Source of the DNA: Actinoplanes liguriensis
GTDB taxonomy: Bacteria > Actinomycetota > Actinomycetes > Mycobacteriales > Micromonosporaceae
DNA length: 5,193 bases
Assembly: GCA_000715855.1 (NCBI GenBank)
Contig: KL571366.1
Coordinates: forward strand, 33,351 to 38,543
Reading direction: 5' to 3'
The notes under the pieces are model-generated. The model was not told where the DNA came from. It searched no databases and saw only the letters and a list, made by a program, of their open reading frames with translations. Of the stretch, positions 4,810 to 5,193 are shown in pieces. Within the stretch, counting starts at the first letter, position 1, and every line of letters begins with the position of its first letter. The position numbers and the translations under genes were made by a program.

Positions 4810-5193
4810 ATGGCAACGTTCCTGGCTCGTATCGGTGGCTTCAGCGCCCGCCACCGCTGGCTCGTGATCATCGTCTGGGTGGGGCTGCTCGCCGCCGTCG
4901 GTGGCGCCGCGGCGGCCTGGTCACGGCCGATGAGCTCCGACTTCACCATCGACGGGCTCACCTCGATCACCACGCTCGACCGCATCGATCACGACTTCGG
5001 CACCGATCCCGGCCCCGGCGGCAAGGTCGTCTTCGCCGCGCCCGAGGGGCAGACGCTCACCACTGCCGACCGGGCCACGGTCGCCGAGCTGAGCCGGCGG
5101 ATCGCGGCCGTCCCGGGAGTGGCGGCCACGCCCCGGCTGACCCTGCCCGACGGCGGCCGCGTCGGCTTCCTGTCGGTGACCCTGACCAGCACC
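4810..5193 (+). CDS. MMPL-family (RND superfamily) transporter, N-terminal part (runs off right edge)
   Basis: The first 128 codons are present and remain open to the edge. The protein starts MATFLARIGGFSARHRW, and then a membrane segment spans about residues 18-37 (LVIIVWVGLLAAV onwards). This short basic N-terminus plus first helix is typical of actinobacterial MMPL transporters. The following segment (SSDFTIDGLTSITTLDRIDHDFG, about 42-64) matches the family's conserved start of the first extracytoplasmic domain, where the usual pattern is a phi-x-phi-x-G-T-x-S run leading into a helix. The rest (65-128) belongs to the porter-like domain. Full-length members are about 700 or more residues with 11-12 membrane helices and export lipids, siderophores or drugs using the proton gradient. 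ATG at 4810 is preceded by GCAGG with a 9-nt spacer. It is divergent from the kinase-LuxR gene, a usual layout for regulated exporters. The substrate is unknown. Confidence 0.87.
   Translation, partial: MATFLARIGGFSARHRWLVIIVWVGLLAAVGGAAAAWSRPMSSDFTIDGLTSITTLDRIDHDFGTDPGPGGKVVFAAPEGQTLTTADRATVAELSRRIAAVPGVAATPRLTLPDGGRVGFLSVTLTST

Noticed and set aside
1..5193. CRISPR array, tRNA, rRNA or insertion sequence
   Set aside because: No regularly spaced repeats, tRNA-like cloverleaf, rRNA signature or transposase-like frame was recognised on either strand.

Overview
The window reads as chromosomal DNA of a high-GC actinomycete. GC is very high throughout, third codon positions are almost all G or C, and the gene types (MMPL transporter, HisKA_3-type kinase, LuxR-type output domain, MarR regulator, chloroperoxidase-like hydrolase) suit Micromonosporaceae/Actinoplanes-like or Streptomyces-like bacteria. 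The genus is an inference from composition and gene style.

Left part (1-2433). The 5' end of a secreted-protein gene runs off the left edge on the minus strand. A perfect 23-bp hairpin (218-272) separates it from a minus-strand pair of alpha/beta hydrolases: 1934-1140, then 1112-291, with a 27-nt gap. The second is a non-heme chloroperoxidase-like enzyme. A MarR-family regulator (2020-2433, plus) diverges from this pair. The 85-bp spacer holds a perfect 15-bp inverted repeat that overlaps promoter candidates for both directions. This is a compact, probably ligand-responsive, autoregulated hydrolase locus. The marR mRNA looks leaderless.

Middle (2434-3547). A spacer of about 170 bp lies between convergent genes. 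Next is a minus-strand gene for an unrecognised protein with two membrane segments, a proline-rich linker and a C-terminal domain probably outside the membrane. Upstream of it, a 53-bp stretch (3458-3510) is an 85% identical, in-frame tandem copy of the 3' end of the next gene.

Right part (3548-5193). The most unusual gene is on the minus strand, 4687-3548. It starts as a membrane sensor histidine kinase with a DHp histidine and the ATPase N-box. It then switches, without G boxes or a receiver domain, into a LuxR-type helix-turn-helix. It looks like an in-frame fusion of a kinase gene with the end of its partner response-regulator gene. Divergent from it is the 5' end of an MMPL/RND transporter gene, which runs off the right edge. 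The shared spacer carries a 12-bp inverted repeat and an 11-bp direct repeat, plausible operator elements. The expected logic is a membrane signal controlling the adjacent exporter, here with a rearranged sensor-regulator.
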